64,000 nucleotides of DNA, taken from contig JAJQAZ010000003.1 in NCBI GenBank assembly GCA_021203545.1, forward strand, positions 62,001 to 126,000, read 5' to 3'. Under the pieces are notes generated by a model. It was not told the origin of the DNA and made no database searches. It worked only from the letters and a program-made list of their open reading frames with translations. Of this stretch, positions 9,355 through 18,699 are shown piece after piece. How positions within the stretch are numbered: the stretch's first letter is position 1; each line of letters starts with the position of its first letter. Made by a program: the position numbers and the translations under genes. Origin of the DNA: Tannerellaceae bacterium. Lineage in GTDB: Bacteria > Bacteroidota > Bacteroidia > Bacteroidales > Tannerellaceae.

Positions 9355-9924
9355 TTATATTTTCGAAACGACCTCCTCTATCACCCGCGGGAAATGGGCA
9401 TATTCGAGCGCATGCACTTTGGTAGCCACATCTTCCGGAGTATCCTGCGGAGTAACTTCGCAGGATGCCTGAAAAATAACAGCTCCGGCATCATACTCTT
9501 CATTTACATAATGGATAGTGATGCCGGATTCTTTTTCGCCTGCAGCCACTACAGCATTATGCACATGCATTCCAAACATTCCTTTCCCTCCGTACTTTGG
9601 TAAAAGGGCAGGGTGAATATTAATGATCCGGCCGGGAAAAGCTTTCAGCAAGGCATCTGATATCTTGTTCATAAATCCGGCCAACACAATAAAATCTACC
9701 TTATATTCTGCCAGTTTATCTATAACAGGTGTTCCTGCCACAAACTCTTCACGTGTAAACACAAACGAGGGAACCCCTAAGGCATTCACCCGCTCGTGCA
9801 CCTTCACTTTACGGTTATTTGATAATACAACCGCAATATTAATTGTTTCACTTGCAGTAAAATACCTGATAATATTCTCTGCATTAGTTCCCGACCCGGA
9901 AGCAAATATGGCAATGTTCTTCAT
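9355..9924 (-). CDS. purN: Phosphoribosylglycinamide formyltransferase
   Basis: A 189-residue GART enzyme of purine synthesis. It transfers a formyl group from 10-formyl-THF to GAR in the cytosol. The start FASGSGTNAENI is the phosphate-binding loop, INIHPALLP carries the catalytic Asn/His, and GMHVHNAV and ESGITIHYVNEEYDAG with the conserved Asp follow. It is divergent from acpP, sharing a gap of about 150 bp. Confidence 0.95.
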   Translation of the reverse strand: MKNIAIFASGSGTNAENIIRYFTASETINIAVVLSNNRKVKVHERVNALGVPSFVFTREEFVAGTPVIDKLAEYKVDFIVLAGFMNKISDALLKAFPGRIINIHPALLPKYGGKGMFGMHVHNAVVAAGEKESGITIHYVNEEYDAGAVIFQASCEVTPQDTPEDVATKVHALEYAHFPRVIEEVVSKI

Positions 9925-10018
9925 CTTTTTTATCTATTTAAATGCACAATTTGATAAATTATGTGCAGTTTTTCGCATTTTTCGCTGATTAAATTTGTTT
10001 TATACAATAAAAAATTCT

Positions 10019-10026
10019 TTTCTTTG
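10019..10026 (+). promoter_or_regulatory. Probable acpP promoter -7 region
   Basis: TTTCTTTG resembles TAnnTTTG with one mismatch, and a TTTG at 9994-9997 lies 21 bp upstream, close to the spacing expected of a -33 element. The untranslated leader would be about 50 bp. Confidence 0.4.
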
Positions 10027-10078
10027 CACTGCAAATTTATAAAGTATATTCTATTTATTAATCTAAATTTATAAAGTT

Positions 10079-10315
10079 ATGTCTGAAGTTGCATCTAGAG
10101 TAAAAGCTATTATCGTAGATAAACTGAGTGTAGAAGAAACTGAAGTTACTAACGAGGCCAGCTTTACTAATGATTTAGGGGCAGACTCTCTTGATACTGT
10201 AGAGTTAATTATGGTATTCGAAAAAGAATTCGGTATCTCAATTCCGGATGATCAAGCAGAAAAGATCACTACTGTAGGTGACGCTATCGCTTATATTGAA
10301 AATAACGCGAAGTAA
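10079..10315 (+). CDS. acpP: Acyl carrier protein
   Basis: A 78-residue acidic four-helix carrier. The phosphopantetheine attachment serine is in [13 protein letters not shown], and the C-terminal end [12 protein letters not shown] is typical. It shuttles acyl chains in type II fatty acid synthesis. The fabF start is 18 bp downstream, the conserved acpP-fabF order. Confidence 0.98.
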   Translation: MSEVASRVKAIIVDKLSVEETEVTNEASFTNDLGADSLDTVELIMVFEKEFGISIPDDQAEKITTVGDAIAYIENNAK

Positions 10316-10333
10316 ATCCCTTTAATTAAAGGT

Positions 10334-11590
10334 ATGGAATTAAAACGAGTTGTAGTAACAGGTCTTGGTGCTATTACTCCACTTGGTAGCACCCTTTCCG
10401 AAACATGGGAAGGGCTTATCAATGGAAAGAGTGGCGCAGGACCTATTACTCATTTTGACGCATCTAAGTTTAAAACACAGTTTGCCTGCGAAGTTAAAAA
10501 CTTCGAAGCAACGCAGATTATGGACCGGAAAGAGGCCCGTAAATGTGATCGCTATGCCCTGCTGGGAATCGCTGCGGCCAAAGAGGCCATTGAAGATTCC
10601 GGCATTGAAAACAATAATATTAATAAAGATAGAGTAGGTGTGATCTTTTCTTCCGGTATCGGAGGCATAAAGACATTCGAAGATGAAGCGAGAGGCTACG
10701 ATACTGAACGTGGACCGCGCTTTAACCCTTTCTTTATTCCGAAAATGATTTCGGATATTGCTGCCGGTCATATCTCAATGATGTATGGCTATAGAGGTCC
10801 GAACTTTGCGACTGTATCTGCATGTGCTTCTTCATCCAATGCGATTGGAGGCGCATTCAATTATATTCGTTTGGGTAAAGCCGACGCGATTGTTACGGGT
10901 GGCGCTGAAGCTGCTATTACAATCACAGGAGTCGGTGGTTTCAATGCGATGAATGCTTTATCCATTCGTAACGACTCTCCGGAAACAGCTTCACGTCCTT
11001 TTAGCGCAAGCCGCGACGGATTTGTAATGGGTGAAGGTGGAGCTTGTCTGGTGCTGGAAGAAATGGAGCACGCATTAGCCCGTGGAGCTAAAATTTATGC
11101 GGAAGTTGTAGGAACAGGAATGTCGGCAGATGCTTATCACCTGACGGCTTCTCATCCTGACGGCTTAGGGGCAAAACTGGTTATGCGTAATGCTTTGCAG
11201 GATGCGGAAATGAAACCGGAAGATATAGATTATATCAATGCACATGGTACTTCCACCCCTGTAGGAGACCCTTCTGAGGTAAAAGCTATCAAAGAAGTAT
11301 TTGGAGACCATGCTTATAATCTGAATATCAGTTCAACCAAATCAATGACAGGACACCTGTTAGGTGCCGCCGGTGCTATAGAAACCATCGCCTGTGTCAT
11401 GGCAATAAAAGAGGGAATCATTCCTCCTACTATCAACCATGAGGAAGGAGACGATGACCCGGAAATTGATTATGAGCTGAATTATACTTTTAATAAAGCG
11501 CAAAAACGCGATATCAACGCGGCACTCTCTAACACCTTCGGGTTTGGTGGACACAATGCCTGTGTAATCGTTAAAAAATTTGTGAAATAA
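10334..11590 (+). CDS. fabF: 3-oxoacyl-[ACP] synthase II
   Basis: A 418-residue thiolase-fold condensing enzyme that elongates acyl-ACP with malonyl-ACP. The catalytic Cys is in VSACASSSNAIGGAF, the two histidines in NAHGTSTPVGD and STKSMTGHLLGAAG, and the FGFGGHNA glycine-rich loop is near the end. Full length. It lies in the operon acpP-fabF-rnc. Confidence 0.98.
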   Translation: MELKRVVVTGLGAITPLGSTLSETWEGLINGKSGAGPITHFDASKFKTQFACEVKNFEATQIMDRKEARKCDRYALLGIAAAKEAIEDSGIENNNINKDRVGVIFSSGIGGIKTFEDEARGYDTERGPRFNPFFIPKMISDIAAGHISMMYGYRGPNFATVSACASSSNAIGGAFNYIRLGKADAIVTGGAEAAITITGVGGFNAMNALSIRNDSPETASRPFSASRDGFVMGEGGACLVLEEMEHALARGAKIYAEVVGTGMSADAYHLTASHPDGLGAKLVMRNALQDAEMKPEDIDYINAHGTSTPVGDPSEVKAIKEVFGDHAYNLNISSTKSMTGHLLGAAGAIETIACVMAIKEGIIPPTINHEEGDDDPEIDYELNYTFNKAQKRDINAALSNTFGFGGHNACVIVKKFVK

Positions 11591-11594
11591 GAAA

Positions 11595-12476
11595 GTGCTT
11601 ACGAAGCTATATAAAAAAATGAGGCTCCTTAAACACAAAGGCAGGGAGCCTTATTCTTCTTTATATAAGTTACTTGGATATTATCCCGACAATGTACACT
11701 TATATGAACAAGCTTTTTTGCATAAATCATCTTCGGTAGAAGGGGATGACGGACGATGGCTCAATAACGAGCGTCTTGAGTTTTTAGGAGATGCTATTTT
11801 GGATGCGATCATTGCCGATACTATCTACAAACATTTCCAAAACCGCAAAGAAGGATTTCTGACCAACACACGCTCCAAGATTGTTCAGCGTGAAAATCTC
11901 AACCGTATTGCCGTACAATTGGGATTAAATAAAATGGTTCGTTATTCCGCTAAACTCAACTCGCACCATAATCATTTATACGGAAATGCACTTGAAGCAC
12001 TGATCGGTGCTATTTATCTGGATCAGGGATACGAAGTATGCTACCGCTTCATTGAAGAGAAGATCATAAAAAAACACATGGATCTGGATGGTATAGCCAG
12101 GAAAGAAGTGAACTTTAAATCCGCACTGATTGAATGGAGCCAGAAAAATAAGCTGGAGATTTCATTTGACCTGATAGAGTCGTTTATTGATAACGACGGA
12201 AATCCGGTGTTCCAGACAGCCATTACATTAACAGATTTTCAAATTGGTGTAGGCATTGGCTACTCCAAAAAAGAATCTCAACAAAATGCGGCTAAAATGG
12301 CAATCAAAAAACTACGCAACGATAAAGAATTCCAGCAGATGATTGCAGAAATGAAAAAGAAAAGGCAGGAAGAACAGGAAGAGAGTTTACAGGAACAGGA
12401 AGAAGACAACACCTCTACTGCCATCGATGAAATTACGGATGCCTCCCTTGCCATTACTATAGAGGAAGAGGACTGA
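11595..12476 (+). CDS. rnc: Ribonuclease III
   Basis: A 293-residue dsRNA endonuclease. The RNase III domain carries the signature NERLEFLGDAILDAI and the later EALIGAIYLDQGY with the second metal-binding acidic cluster. The dsRNA-binding domain is at about residues 170-245 (GIGYSKKESQQNAAKMAIKKL). A Glu/Gln-rich acidic tail of about 45 residues follows. I use GTG 11595 as start because the residues from there (LTKLYKKMRLLKHKG) resemble the N-terminus of Bacteroidales homologues; ATG 11619 is the alternative. It begins 4 bp after fabF, a conserved arrangement. Roles include rRNA processing and antisense turnover. Confidence 0.96.
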   Translation: MLTKLYKKMRLLKHKGREPYSSLYKLLGYYPDNVHLYEQAFLHKSSSVEGDDGRWLNNERLEFLGDAILDAIIADTIYKHFQNRKEGFLTNTRSKIVQRENLNRIAVQLGLNKMVRYSAKLNSHHNHLYGNALEALIGAIYLDQGYEVCYRFIEEKIIKKHMDLDGIARKEVNFKSALIEWSQKNKLEISFDLIESFIDNDGNPVFQTAITLTDFQIGVGIGYSKKESQQNAAKMAIKKLRNDKEFQQMIAEMKKKRQEEQEESLQEQEEDNTSTAIDEITDASLAITIEEED

Positions 12477-12485
12477 ATAAAACTA

Positions 12486-13499
12486 TTACCTGCCAAACGA
12501 AATACCCATCCGTTTTCCCTGGGTGATTAAATCATGATCAGAACGTACTAAGCGAAGTTTTCCGGCCACCTCGGCCAGCGGAATCGAATCTACGGTATTG
12601 TTATGCATGCAGACCATCCGGCCAAACTGTTTGTTGGCAATTAACTCCGTAGCATGTCCACCCAGGCGGGTTGCTAAATTTCTATCGAAAGGCGAAGGAT
12701 TCCCTCCTCATTGAATATATCCCAAAACGGTTTCACGGGTTTCGATTCCGGTGGACTTTTCTATGGCACGGGTAATAAAATCAGCCGCACGGGATTTATC
12801 TTTCGTCAGAATGCCTTCGGCAACAACCACAATAGAGTATGCTTTGCCTTTTTTATTCCGTTCCATAATAGCTTTGCAAACCTTTTCGAGGTCATAACCC
12901 AGTTCAGGCAACAGGATTACATCCGCACCTCCGGCCATTCCCGCATACAAAGCAATCCAACCGGCATGGTGCCCCATCACCTCTACAACCATTACACGCC
13001 GGTGTGAACTGGCCGTTGAATGTAAACGGTCTATGGCTTCTGTCGCAATATTCACAGCCGTATCAAAGCCAAAAGTTATATCGGTACCCCAGATATCGTT
13101 ATCAATCGTTTTAGGAACCCCAACCACATTCAAACCATACGTAGAAAGCATATGGGCAGTCTTTTGCGTACCGTTTCCTCCGATACAAACCAGACAATCC
13201 AACCCCAGTTCATCGTAATTTTGCCTGATCAGTTGCGGCTTGTCATTATCTAACGTTGATAACATTTTGCGAAAAGGCTTTTCGCGGGAAGTACCCAATA
13301 TAGTACCACCCAGATTTAATATGCCGGCCAGGTTATCTTCTTCTAATACCTCTATATCTTTATTGATAAGTCCTGCAAAACCATTGCGGATGCCTATGAC
13401 CTCCATCCCATAATGCATCATGGCCGTTTTGCCAACTCCACGGATTGTGGCGTTAATTCCCGGACAATCGCCTCCTGATGAAAGAATACCTATTTTCAT
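12486..13499 (-). pseudogene. pfkA: ATP-dependent 6-phosphofructokinase with an in-frame TGA
   Basis: The family-A phosphofructokinase makes fructose 1,6-bisphosphate from fructose 6-phosphate and ATP, committing sugar to glycolysis. Visible motifs are SSGGDCPGINA, LGTSR, CIGGNG, PKTIDND with the catalytic Asp, and VEVMGHHAGW. The frame stops at TGA 12708-12710 (codon 264), but the same frame continues for 73 more residues (GGNPSPFDRNLATRLGG ... GKRMGISFGR) to TAA 12486-12488, giving the normal length of 337. The family has arginine at this place (GYIQRGG), so one CGA to TGA change explains it. Truncation would remove part of the active-site cleft. Read error, true nonsense mutation or readthrough are all possible. 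Confidence 0.9.
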
Positions 13500-13635
13500 G
13501 TAATATATCTATTTAAACAGGTAACTATGAAAACAGAAATATGTTCATTTTTATTCTTTTGAACAGCGTTTTTTCATGTTCCTGCCTCATAGGAATGTTA
13601 ATTATATTCAGAACAAAGATATAAATAAAAAGAGA

Positions 13636-15183
13636 ATGGCTACATTTGCACCCGGTTCAATTAAAAAGAGCATGGATATTTTAACAAAAATGGTTTTACC
13701 CGTATTCCGCAGACGCCAAAGAGAGATCAGGATGTTTGCGGAACGTACTGATTCTATTCAACGGGACCAGCTACATGCCCTTTTATCGACCGCACGGAGA
13801 ACCGAATGGGGGATTAAATACGATTTCAGATCGATCCGTACATACGAAGAATTTGCCCAACGGGTTCCTTTACAGGATTACGATGATATAAAAGAGGATA
13901 TTACCCGGATGATCAACGGAGAAAAAAATATTCTCTGGCCCGACCAGGTCAAGTGGTACGCAAAAAGCAGTGGAACGACTAACGATAAAAGCAAATTTAT
14001 ACCGGTAACTCCTGTTAATCTGAAAAGTTGCCATTACAAAGGAGGCTTCGACTGTGTGGCTCTTTACCTGGAAAATAATCCGGAAAGCCGTTTCTTTTCA
14101 AGAAAAGGTCTGATACTGGGAGGAAGTCATAGTCCCTCTCCGTTGAATAATAAAGCACATTGTGGAGACTTATCCGCTGTATTGCTTCAAAACCTCAATC
14201 CCTTGGTCAACCTGGTACGTGTACCGGATAAGAAAATTATCCTGATGGATGAATGGGAAAGCAAAATCAGGGCCGTGGTTGAAAACACATGGAAGGTAGA
14301 TATAAACAGCCTGTCTGGTGTTCCTTCCTGGATGCTGGTTCTGATCAAGGCGGTTCTGCAGAAAGCCGGTAAAGAGTATCTGACAGATGTATGGCCCAAC
14401 CTGGAAGTATTTTTTCATGGAGGAATCAGTTTTGAACCTTACCGGGATCAATACAAATCGCTTATTCCCACACACCGGATGCACTATATGGAAACATACA
14501 ACGCATCCGAAGGATTTTTTGGAATACAAAGTGACCTGAATGACCCCTCTTTATTAATGATGCCTGATTACGGAGTATTCTATGAATTTATTCCGATCAA
14601 CGAATTAGGAAGTTCGAACCCGACTGTTTTGCCATTGGAAGCGGTAGAGCTAAATAAGAATTACGCCATGGTAATTACTACATCCGGTGGATTATGGCGT
14701 TATCAGATAGGCGACACCGTTCGTTTTACCTCATTACATCCTCATAAGTTTATTATCTCCGGCCGTACCAAACATTATATTAATGCTTTCGGCGAGGAAT
14801 TAATGGTAGATAATACAGATAAAGCCCTGCAAATGGCCTGCCGCCAAACAGGATCGAGGGTAAAAGAATATACGGCCGCTCCCCTGTTTATGCTGGAAGA
14901 AGGAAAAGGAGTACACCAATGGTTTATTGAATTTGAACAGCAACCGGAGCCGATTGAAGAATTTGCTGTTATTCTGGATAATTATTTGCAAACATTAAAC
15001 TCAGACTACGAAGCCAAACGCTACAAAGACATTTCCCTGCAACCCTTACAGATCATCGTTGCTAAAGAGGGCGTTTTCTATAAATGGCTCAAACAAAAAG
15101 GAAAACTGGGCGGCCAACACAAAATACCCCGCCTGAGTAACACCCGCCAACACATCGAAGAATTACTTGCCCTGAATAATTAA
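13636..15183 (+). CDS. GH3-family acyl-adenylating/ligase-like protein
   Basis: A 515-residue member of the GH3 (auxin-responsive promoter) family, an ANL-type fold. Plant members join amino acids to hormone carboxylates via an acyl-adenylate; the bacterial substrate is unknown. Visible features are the ATP loop YAKSSGTTNDKSKFIPV, the HYMETYNASEGFFG segment with the adenylation motif, TTSGGLWRYQIGDTVRF, and the hinge FIISGRTKHYINAFGEE. The start is taken at ATG 13636 (MATFAPGSIKKSMD) rather than the in-frame ATG at 13576, whose extra 20 residues look untranslated. It is divergent from pfkA. Confidence 0.85.
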   Translation: MATFAPGSIKKSMDILTKMVLPVFRRRQREIRMFAERTDSIQRDQLHALLSTARRTEWGIKYDFRSIRTYEEFAQRVPLQDYDDIKEDITRMINGEKNILWPDQVKWYAKSSGTTNDKSKFIPVTPVNLKSCHYKGGFDCVALYLENNPESRFFSRKGLILGGSHSPSPLNNKAHCGDLSAVLLQNLNPLVNLVRVPDKKIILMDEWESKIRAVVENTWKVDINSLSGVPSWMLVLIKAVLQKAGKEYLTDVWPNLEVFFHGGISFEPYRDQYKSLIPTHRMHYMETYNASEGFFGIQSDLNDPSLLMMPDYGVFYEFIPINELGSSNPTVLPLEAVELNKNYAMVITTSGGLWRYQIGDTVRFTSLHPHKFIISGRTKHYINAFGEELMVDNTDKALQMACRQTGSRVKEYTAAPLFMLEEGKGVHQWFIEFEQQPEPIEEFAVILDNYLQTLNSDYEAKRYKDISLQPLQIIVAKEGVFYKWLKQKGKLGGQHKIPRLSNTRQHIEELLALNN

Positions 15184-15223
15184 CTTTGAAAGTTCCCGCA
15201 ACAGCTAAAACCGCTGGCAACCC

Positions 15224-15251
15224 GCTGGCGCAGATTTAAATCTGTGCCTAA
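15224..15251 (+). repeat. Dispersed intergenic repeat, CAGATTTAAATCTG core (copy 2)
   Basis: Matches the units at 18371 and 40714 in the same orientation, and those at 4980 and 18642 in reverse. It sits 47 bp left of a larger REP-like inverted repeat. Confidence 0.85.
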
Positions 15252-15298
15252 ATCAGTAGCCTGATAATAAATACGGATTGGCTAAGGCTGATTTTTTA

Positions 15299-15452
15299 GT
15301 CGAAGGGGATTTGCAATCCCCGCCTGCTGAGTATAAGGATTTCTAATCCGCTTTTATATACCTTACATATACCGATTCAAATAGGATCTATTAGTTTTCG
15401 GATCTGGAGATCCTAATACTCGTTTGTCGGGGATTACAAATCCCCTCTGACC
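15299..15452. repeat. REP/MITE-like compound palindrome (copy A)
   Basis: A unit of about 154 bp whose two ends are imperfect inverted copies. The left end has GGGGATTTGCAATCCCC and then a GAGTATAAGGAT block. The right end has the complement of that block and then GGGGATTACAAATCCCC. Inner small palindromes (GGATCTGGAGATCC) sit between. Related units are at 18448, 30768 and 40781. A short reading frame across it on the minus strand is a by-product of the repeat, not a gene. Confidence 0.8.
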
Positions 15453-15526
15453 AACAGGGTTTCATAACGTCGGAATTGCAAATCCCTCCGGTCCAATCGT
15501 TATGATAATTACAAAGAACAGGCAGA

Positions 15527-16303
15527 TTAAAAGGTATAAACCAAGGACAGCCCGCCTCCGTAAGGAGTAACAGCAGGCGCAACCATCCATTTATTCTCCC
15601 TGTTTTTATTTATTTTCTTTACAACAGCATTCCGGAGAGGGAAGTAAACCAGATAGGCCAATTCGACGGAGAGTATTCCAAAACCTGCCCCCGAAATAAC
15701 ATCTGTCAGCCAGTGTCGATTATTATATATACGGGTAAATCCCACAAAAGCACCTACAGCATACCCCGAACAGGCAAGCCACATATTGGTATCTTTAAAC
15801 TCTTTGTATGCCAGGTGCGCTCCCAAAAACACATTACTTGTATGACCGGACGGAAAAGAGTGAGGTCCGCCATCCGGACGGGGTTCATTTACCCATTTTT
15901 TCAATCCCCGTACCATACCGGCATTAAATCCTTCTGCCAGCAACAGAATAAAAAACTGGTCTGCAAAATGATGTTTCTCTTCTCCTATCAGGTCACATAC
16001 AAATACCCAACCCAACATCCCCCATTCCAGGTAATCATCTATACGGATCTGTTTGTCCCGTTTGTTTCGTTTGAACAGGTGAAAATCGTTCATTCCATCA
16101 ATAGCTGTACCGATTGCCCCAACCGTAATAAGAGAGGCAGGTAAGATCAATTGCCGGGGTTGGAAGGAGTATTCAATAACCGGAATCGTTCGTTGTTGCG
16201 GTAAAGGGGCCAATGTATCACCCGGCAGGTTATTTTCCTGCGCAGGAATAAGTAAAGAGTTTAAGCCCAGCATAAAGGTAAAAACAGGTAACGGTAAAAG
16301 CAA
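15527..16303 (-). CDS. PAP2-family membrane phosphatase
   Basis: A 258-residue protein with the three phosphatase motifs in order: KKWVNEPRP (K-x6-RP), PSGHTS, and TRIYNNRHWLTDV (R-x5-H-x3-D). The start is a signal-like hydrophobic stretch (LPLPVFTFMLGLNSLL). Family members dephosphorylate lipid phosphates such as undecaprenyl pyrophosphate or phosphatidylglycerophosphate, or serve as lipid A phosphatases; which applies cannot be told. The N-terminal segment before the core is longer than in minimal PAP2 enzymes, as is common in Bacteroidetes. Confidence 0.88.
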   Translation of the reverse strand: MLLPLPVFTFMLGLNSLLIPAQENNLPGDTLAPLPQQRTIPVIEYSFQPRQLILPASLITVGAIGTAIDGMNDFHLFKRNKRDKQIRIDDYLEWGMLGWVFVCDLIGEEKHHFADQFFILLLAEGFNAGMVRGLKKWVNEPRPDGGPHSFPSGHTSNVFLGAHLAYKEFKDTNMWLACSGYAVGAFVGFTRIYNNRHWLTDVISGAGFGILSVELAYLVYFPLRNAVVKKINKNRENKWMVAPAVTPYGGGLSLVYTF

Positions 16304-16395
16304 ATTTTCCCCATATAAATAAGAACATTATTATTTTCTATAATCCGGTATGATAAGGTCACTTTCAACCTTTTACTTATTTAACAGAATATTTT

Positions 16396-16403
16396 TATCT
16401 TTG
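16396..16403 (+). promoter_or_regulatory. -7 box TATCTTTG upstream of cysS
   Basis: A perfect TAnnTTTG element 49 bp upstream of the cysS start at 16452. It supports the downstream start over the longer in-frame extension from 16350, which would begin before the promoter. Confidence 0.6.
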
Positions 16404-16451
16404 TTGTCCCAAAAGGTCCGGTGCAGGACTATAAACTCCGCAAACTTGATT

Positions 16452-17927
16452 ATGGAACATTCGTTGAGTATTTATAATACACTGTCACGCAAAAAAGAAC
16501 TATTCGTTCCGCTGCACGAACCTCATGTAGGGATGTATGTATGCGGACCAACAGTATATGGGGATGCGCACCTGGGGCATGCCCGTCCGGCCATTACTTT
16601 TGACGTGCTTTTCCGCTACCTAACCCATTTGGGATATAAAGTACGGTATGTACGCAACATTACGGATGTAGGCCATCTGGAACACGATGCGGATGCGGGA
16701 GAAGATAAGATCGCCAAGAAGGCACGTCTGGAACAACTGGAACCGATGGAAGTAGTACAATATTTTCTGAACAGGTATCATCAGGCCATGGATGCCCTGA
16801 ACGTATTGTCGCCCAGCATTGAACCTCACGCTTCCGGACATATCATTGAACAGATCGAACTGGTGAAAGAGATTCTGGATAACGGATATGCGTATGAAAG
16901 TTGTGGTTCTGTTTACTTCGATGTGGAAAAATATAATAAGGACTACCGGTATGGGGTTCTTTCCGGAAGGAATATAGAAGATATGCTTAATACAACCCGT
17001 GCACTGGACGGACAGGACGAGAAACGGAATCCGGTGGATTTCGCTCTCTGGAAATGTGCACAACCCGAACATATTATGCGCTGGCCTTCGCCCTGGAGCA
17101 ATGGTTTTCCCGGCTGGCACTGTGAATGTACGGCTATGGGACGAAAATATCTGGGTAAACACTTTGATATTCATGGGGGTGGTATGGACCTTATATTCCC
17201 GCATCATGAGTGTGAAATTGCACAGTCAGTTGCTTCACAGGGAGATGATATGGTACATTACTGGATGCATAATAATATGATCACGGTTAACGGACAGAAG
17301 ATGGGTAAATCGTTAGGGAATTTCATCACTTTGGAAGAATTCTTTACCGGAAGCCATGAAATGCTGATACAGGCCTATTCGCCTATGACGATCCGTTTCT
17401 TTATATTACAGGCACACTACCGTAGTACGGTAGATTTCAGCAACGAAGCCCTACAAGCTTCGGAGAAAGGATTGAACCGCTTGATGGAAGCCTGGGAAAG
17501 TTTAGGAAAACTGAAAGCCGGTGAGACCTCTTCTGTGGATGTATCAGACCTCCGGAAAAAATGCCTCGAAGCAATGAACGACGACCTGAATACGCCGGTT
17601 GTTATTTCTCATCTTTTTGATGCGACCCGTGCCATCAATTCTATCAAAGACGGAAAAGCTACGATTTCGGAAAAAGATCTGAAAGAGTTACAGGAAGTAT
17701 TCAACCTGATGTTGTTTGACATTCTGGGATTAAAAGACGAAGCGGTTTCCGGAGATAACAATTATGAAGCATTCAGCAAAGCGATTGATCTTCTGTTATC
17801 TATACGCCAGGAAGCAAAAGCAAATAAAGATTGGGCTACTTCCGATAAGATAAGAAACGAACTAACTGCACTGGGATTCGAGGTCAAAGATACCAAAGAA
17901 GGTGCAGAGTGGAGATTGAATAAATAA
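16452..17927 (+). CDS. cysS: Cysteinyl-tRNA synthetase
   Basis: A 491-residue class I synthetase that charges tRNA-Cys. It has the zinc/cysteine-binding start [19 protein letters not shown] including the HIGH-type signature, the metal ligands in WHCEC and HHECE, and the KMSKS-type loop [10 protein letters not shown]. The C-terminal helical DALR domain follows. ATG 16452 ([16 protein letters not shown]) is the usual family start, and a promoter box just upstream agrees. The thioesterase gene begins 4 bp after the stop. Confidence 0.97.
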   Translation: MEHSLSIYNTLSRKKELFVPLHEPHVGMYVCGPTVYGDAHLGHARPAITFDVLFRYLTHLGYKVRYVRNITDVGHLEHDADAGEDKIAKKARLEQLEPMEVVQYFLNRYHQAMDALNVLSPSIEPHASGHIIEQIELVKEILDNGYAYESCGSVYFDVEKYNKDYRYGVLSGRNIEDMLNTTRALDGQDEKRNPVDFALWKCAQPEHIMRWPSPWSNGFPGWHCECTAMGRKYLGKHFDIHGGGMDLIFPHHECEIAQSVASQGDDMVHYWMHNNMITVNGQKMGKSLGNFITLEEFFTGSHEMLIQAYSPMTIRFFILQAHYRSTVDFSNEALQASEKGLNRLMEAWESLGKLKAGETSSVDVSDLRKKCLEAMNDDLNTPVVISHLFDATRAINSIKDGKATISEKDLKELQEVFNLMLFDILGLKDEAVSGDNNYEAFSKAIDLLLSIRQEAKANKDWATSDKIRNELTALGFEVKDTKEGAEWRLNK

Positions 17928-17931
17928 AGAT

Positions 17932-18341
17932 ATGACAATAGAGGAGTTTTTATCAGGTGACCGGTTTGCTCTTTCCGCAGGTATTGAATTGCTGGAAGTT
18001 AAAAAGGGTATGCCAAAGCACGGATGTATATAACTCCTGAACATCTGAATGGTGGTGGGGTCTGTCAGGGAGGAGCCCTTTTTACTCTGGCAGACCTGGC
18101 CTTTGCCGCAGCAACAAACAGTCATGCCCGGATGACACTTTCCATCACCTCCACTATCAATTTCTTCCGTTCGGAAAAAGTGGGCTATCTATACGCAGAA
18201 GCCCGGGAAGTATTCGACCATAAACGCCTCTCAAATTGCGAAGTCAGCATCACCAACGAAAAAGGTGATCTAATAGCCACCCTCACCGGCACAGGCTACC
18301 GGAAAGATATTGAACTACCATTTGATCCACTTGAAGAATAA
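17932..18341 (+). pseudogene. PaaI-type hotdog thioesterase, one frameshift
   Basis: A hotdog-fold acyl-CoA thioesterase of about 136 residues. The first frame (MTIEEFLSGDRFALSAG ... EVKKG) stops early. The second frame carries YITPEHLNGGGVCQGGALFTLADLAFA with the conserved catalytic-region Asp and the TINFFRS strand. The frames join if one A is restored to the A5 run at 18001-18005 (reading KKGYAKARMYITPEHL). It follows cysS by 4 bp, probably as one operon. The PaaI subgroup hydrolyses phenylacetyl- or other CoA thioesters; the substrate here is unknown. Confidence 0.82.
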
Positions 18342-18370
18342 CCCTGGTTTGCCTTTAGTCGCCGGCAGTC

Positions 18371-18398
18371 GCTGGCGCAGATTTAAATCTGTGCCTAA
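18371..18398 (+). repeat. Dispersed intergenic repeat, CAGATTTAAATCTG core (copy 3)
   Basis: Together with the inverted copy at 18642-18669 it brackets the REP-like unit at 18448-18623, giving the whole gap between the thioesterase and DUF3108 genes the form of a large inverted structure. Confidence 0.85.
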
Positions 18399-18447
18399 GC
18401 TAACAGATAGCAAAGCAGTATTATAAACAGAAAGGATACATTATTTT

Positions 18448-18623
18448 GGATGGAGGGGACCCCGATGAACCGGGATGTTCCATTTTAAATCCCCGACTAA
18501 CCAATTTGAGAATCTGTGATCCGATAAACAAATGAATACCGATTAAACCAGAACTTAGGTATCTTAAAGCGGATTATAAATCCTTATACCCGGACAGGCG
18601 GGGATTATAAATCCCCTTCGACC
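18448..18623. repeat. REP/MITE-like compound palindrome (copy B)
   Basis: Diverged relative of copies A and C. The right end (GCGGATTATAAATCC, then GGGGATTATAAATCCCC, then TTCGACC) matches the complement of the left end of copy A. The left end is more decayed (GAGGGGACCCCGATG). Confidence 0.7.
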
Positions 18624-18641
18624 AAGAAATTGCAAATCTGT

Positions 18642-18669
18642 TTAGGCACAGATTTAAATCTGCGCCAGC
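18642..18669 (-). repeat. Dispersed intergenic repeat, CAGATTTAAATCTG core (copy 4)
   Basis: Inverted relative to the copy at 18371, 30 bp before the end of the DUF3108 gene on the minus strand. Confidence 0.85.
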
Positions 18670-18699
18670 GATAATAGGATATTGTGCCGAACAATTTAA

